Below are positions 14,195 to 14,317 of a DNA stretch of 14,317 bases, in pieces. The first letter of the stretch is position 1, and each line of letters begins with the position of its first letter. Source of the stretch: Sulfuricurvum sp. Its GTDB lineage: Bacteria > Campylobacterota > Campylobacteria > Campylobacterales > Sulfurimonadaceae. The notes under the pieces were generated by a model. The model saw only the letters and a list, made by a program, of their open reading frames with translations. It did no database searches and had not been told where the DNA came from. The stretch is taken from the NCBI GenBank assembly GCA_030679635.1, contig JAUXSZ010000021.1, positions 1-14,317 on the forward strand. Reading direction: 5' to 3'. Position numbers and translations under genes: made by a program.

Positions 14195-14227
14195 CGCACA
14201 CTTTATTCTCAATTATAAGGAAGTGCC

Positions 14228-14317
14228 ATGTCCAAACCCCGCCGAATTTCCCACAGTATCCTCTTGTCCACTCTTATCGCAGGCGCATGTTTTGCCACTG
14301 AAGATCTCGGTATTATC
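14228..14317 (+). CDS. Start of an exported outer-membrane protein, probably a TonB-dependent receptor (3'-truncated)
   Basis: The first 30 codons run off the right edge. They encode a signal peptide (basic MSKPRRISH, then SILLSTLIAGACFA) and the beginning of the mature protein, TEDLGII. A mature start with an acidic residue and LG-I/V before a plug domain is common in TonB-dependent receptors of this phylum, hence the call. Other exported proteins cannot be excluded from so little. The start has AAGGA six bases upstream, and the upstream 140 bases hold an 11-bp-spaced direct repeat suggesting regulation by a response regulator. Confidence 0.6.
   Translation, partial: MSKPRRISHSILLSTLIAGACFATEDLGII

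Overview
The window looks like a chromosomal stretch from a free-living member of the Campylobacterota (formerly Epsilonproteobacteria), probably of the Sulfuricurvum/Sulfurimonas kind. This is an inference from gene style: a PglF/FlaA1-type sugar dehydratase, an RMD1-family protein, AT-rich promoters with good -10 boxes but poor -35 boxes, compact operons with ATGA overlaps, and moderate GC. I see no complete mobile element, CRISPR array or rRNA.

Layout. 1-1210 (+): 3' part of a PglF/WbpM-like UDP-sugar 4,6-dehydratase gene, running off the left edge. 1170-3275 (-): membrane GGDEF-EAL protein for c-di-GMP turnover. 3428-5116 (-): ilvD. 5271-5688 (+): four tRNA genes, Gly-GCC, Leu-UAA, Cys-GCA and Ser-UGA, behind one good promoter, with a terminator-like hairpin after the first. 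5794-6705 (+): NAPE-PLD-like metallo-beta-lactamase hydrolase. 6666-8064 (-): a coupled operon of an exported protein, a truncated ABC-transporter ATPase remnant, a small membrane protein and a YceI-family protein. 8134-9285 (-): unrecognised protein with a possible PD-(D/E)XK nuclease core. 9411-10897 (+): two overlapping unrecognised genes, the second resembling phage/primosomal replication proteins. 10955-11731 (+): RMD1/DUF155 protein. 11890-12918 (+): PAS-GGDEF diguanylate cyclase. 12965-13726 (+): M15 D,D-carboxypeptidase-like enzyme. 13736-14083 (-): ArsC-family reductase. 14228 to the right edge (+): start of an exported protein, probably a TonB-dependent receptor, behind a Pho-box-like direct repeat.

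How the genes relate. Two proteins carry complete GGDEF signatures with inhibitory sites and one also has a complete EAL domain, so c-di-GMP signalling appears twice but not in one operon. Most other genes look like unlinked housekeeping or envelope functions. The most unusual parts are the decayed ABC-transporter operon (7193-8064), where a deletion scar and an in-frame stop inside a 10-bp tandem repeat sit between two translationally coupled genes, and the divergent block of unknowns at 8134-10897, which combines a nuclease-like protein with a replication-protein-like pair. No intergenic stretch exceeds 300 bases.
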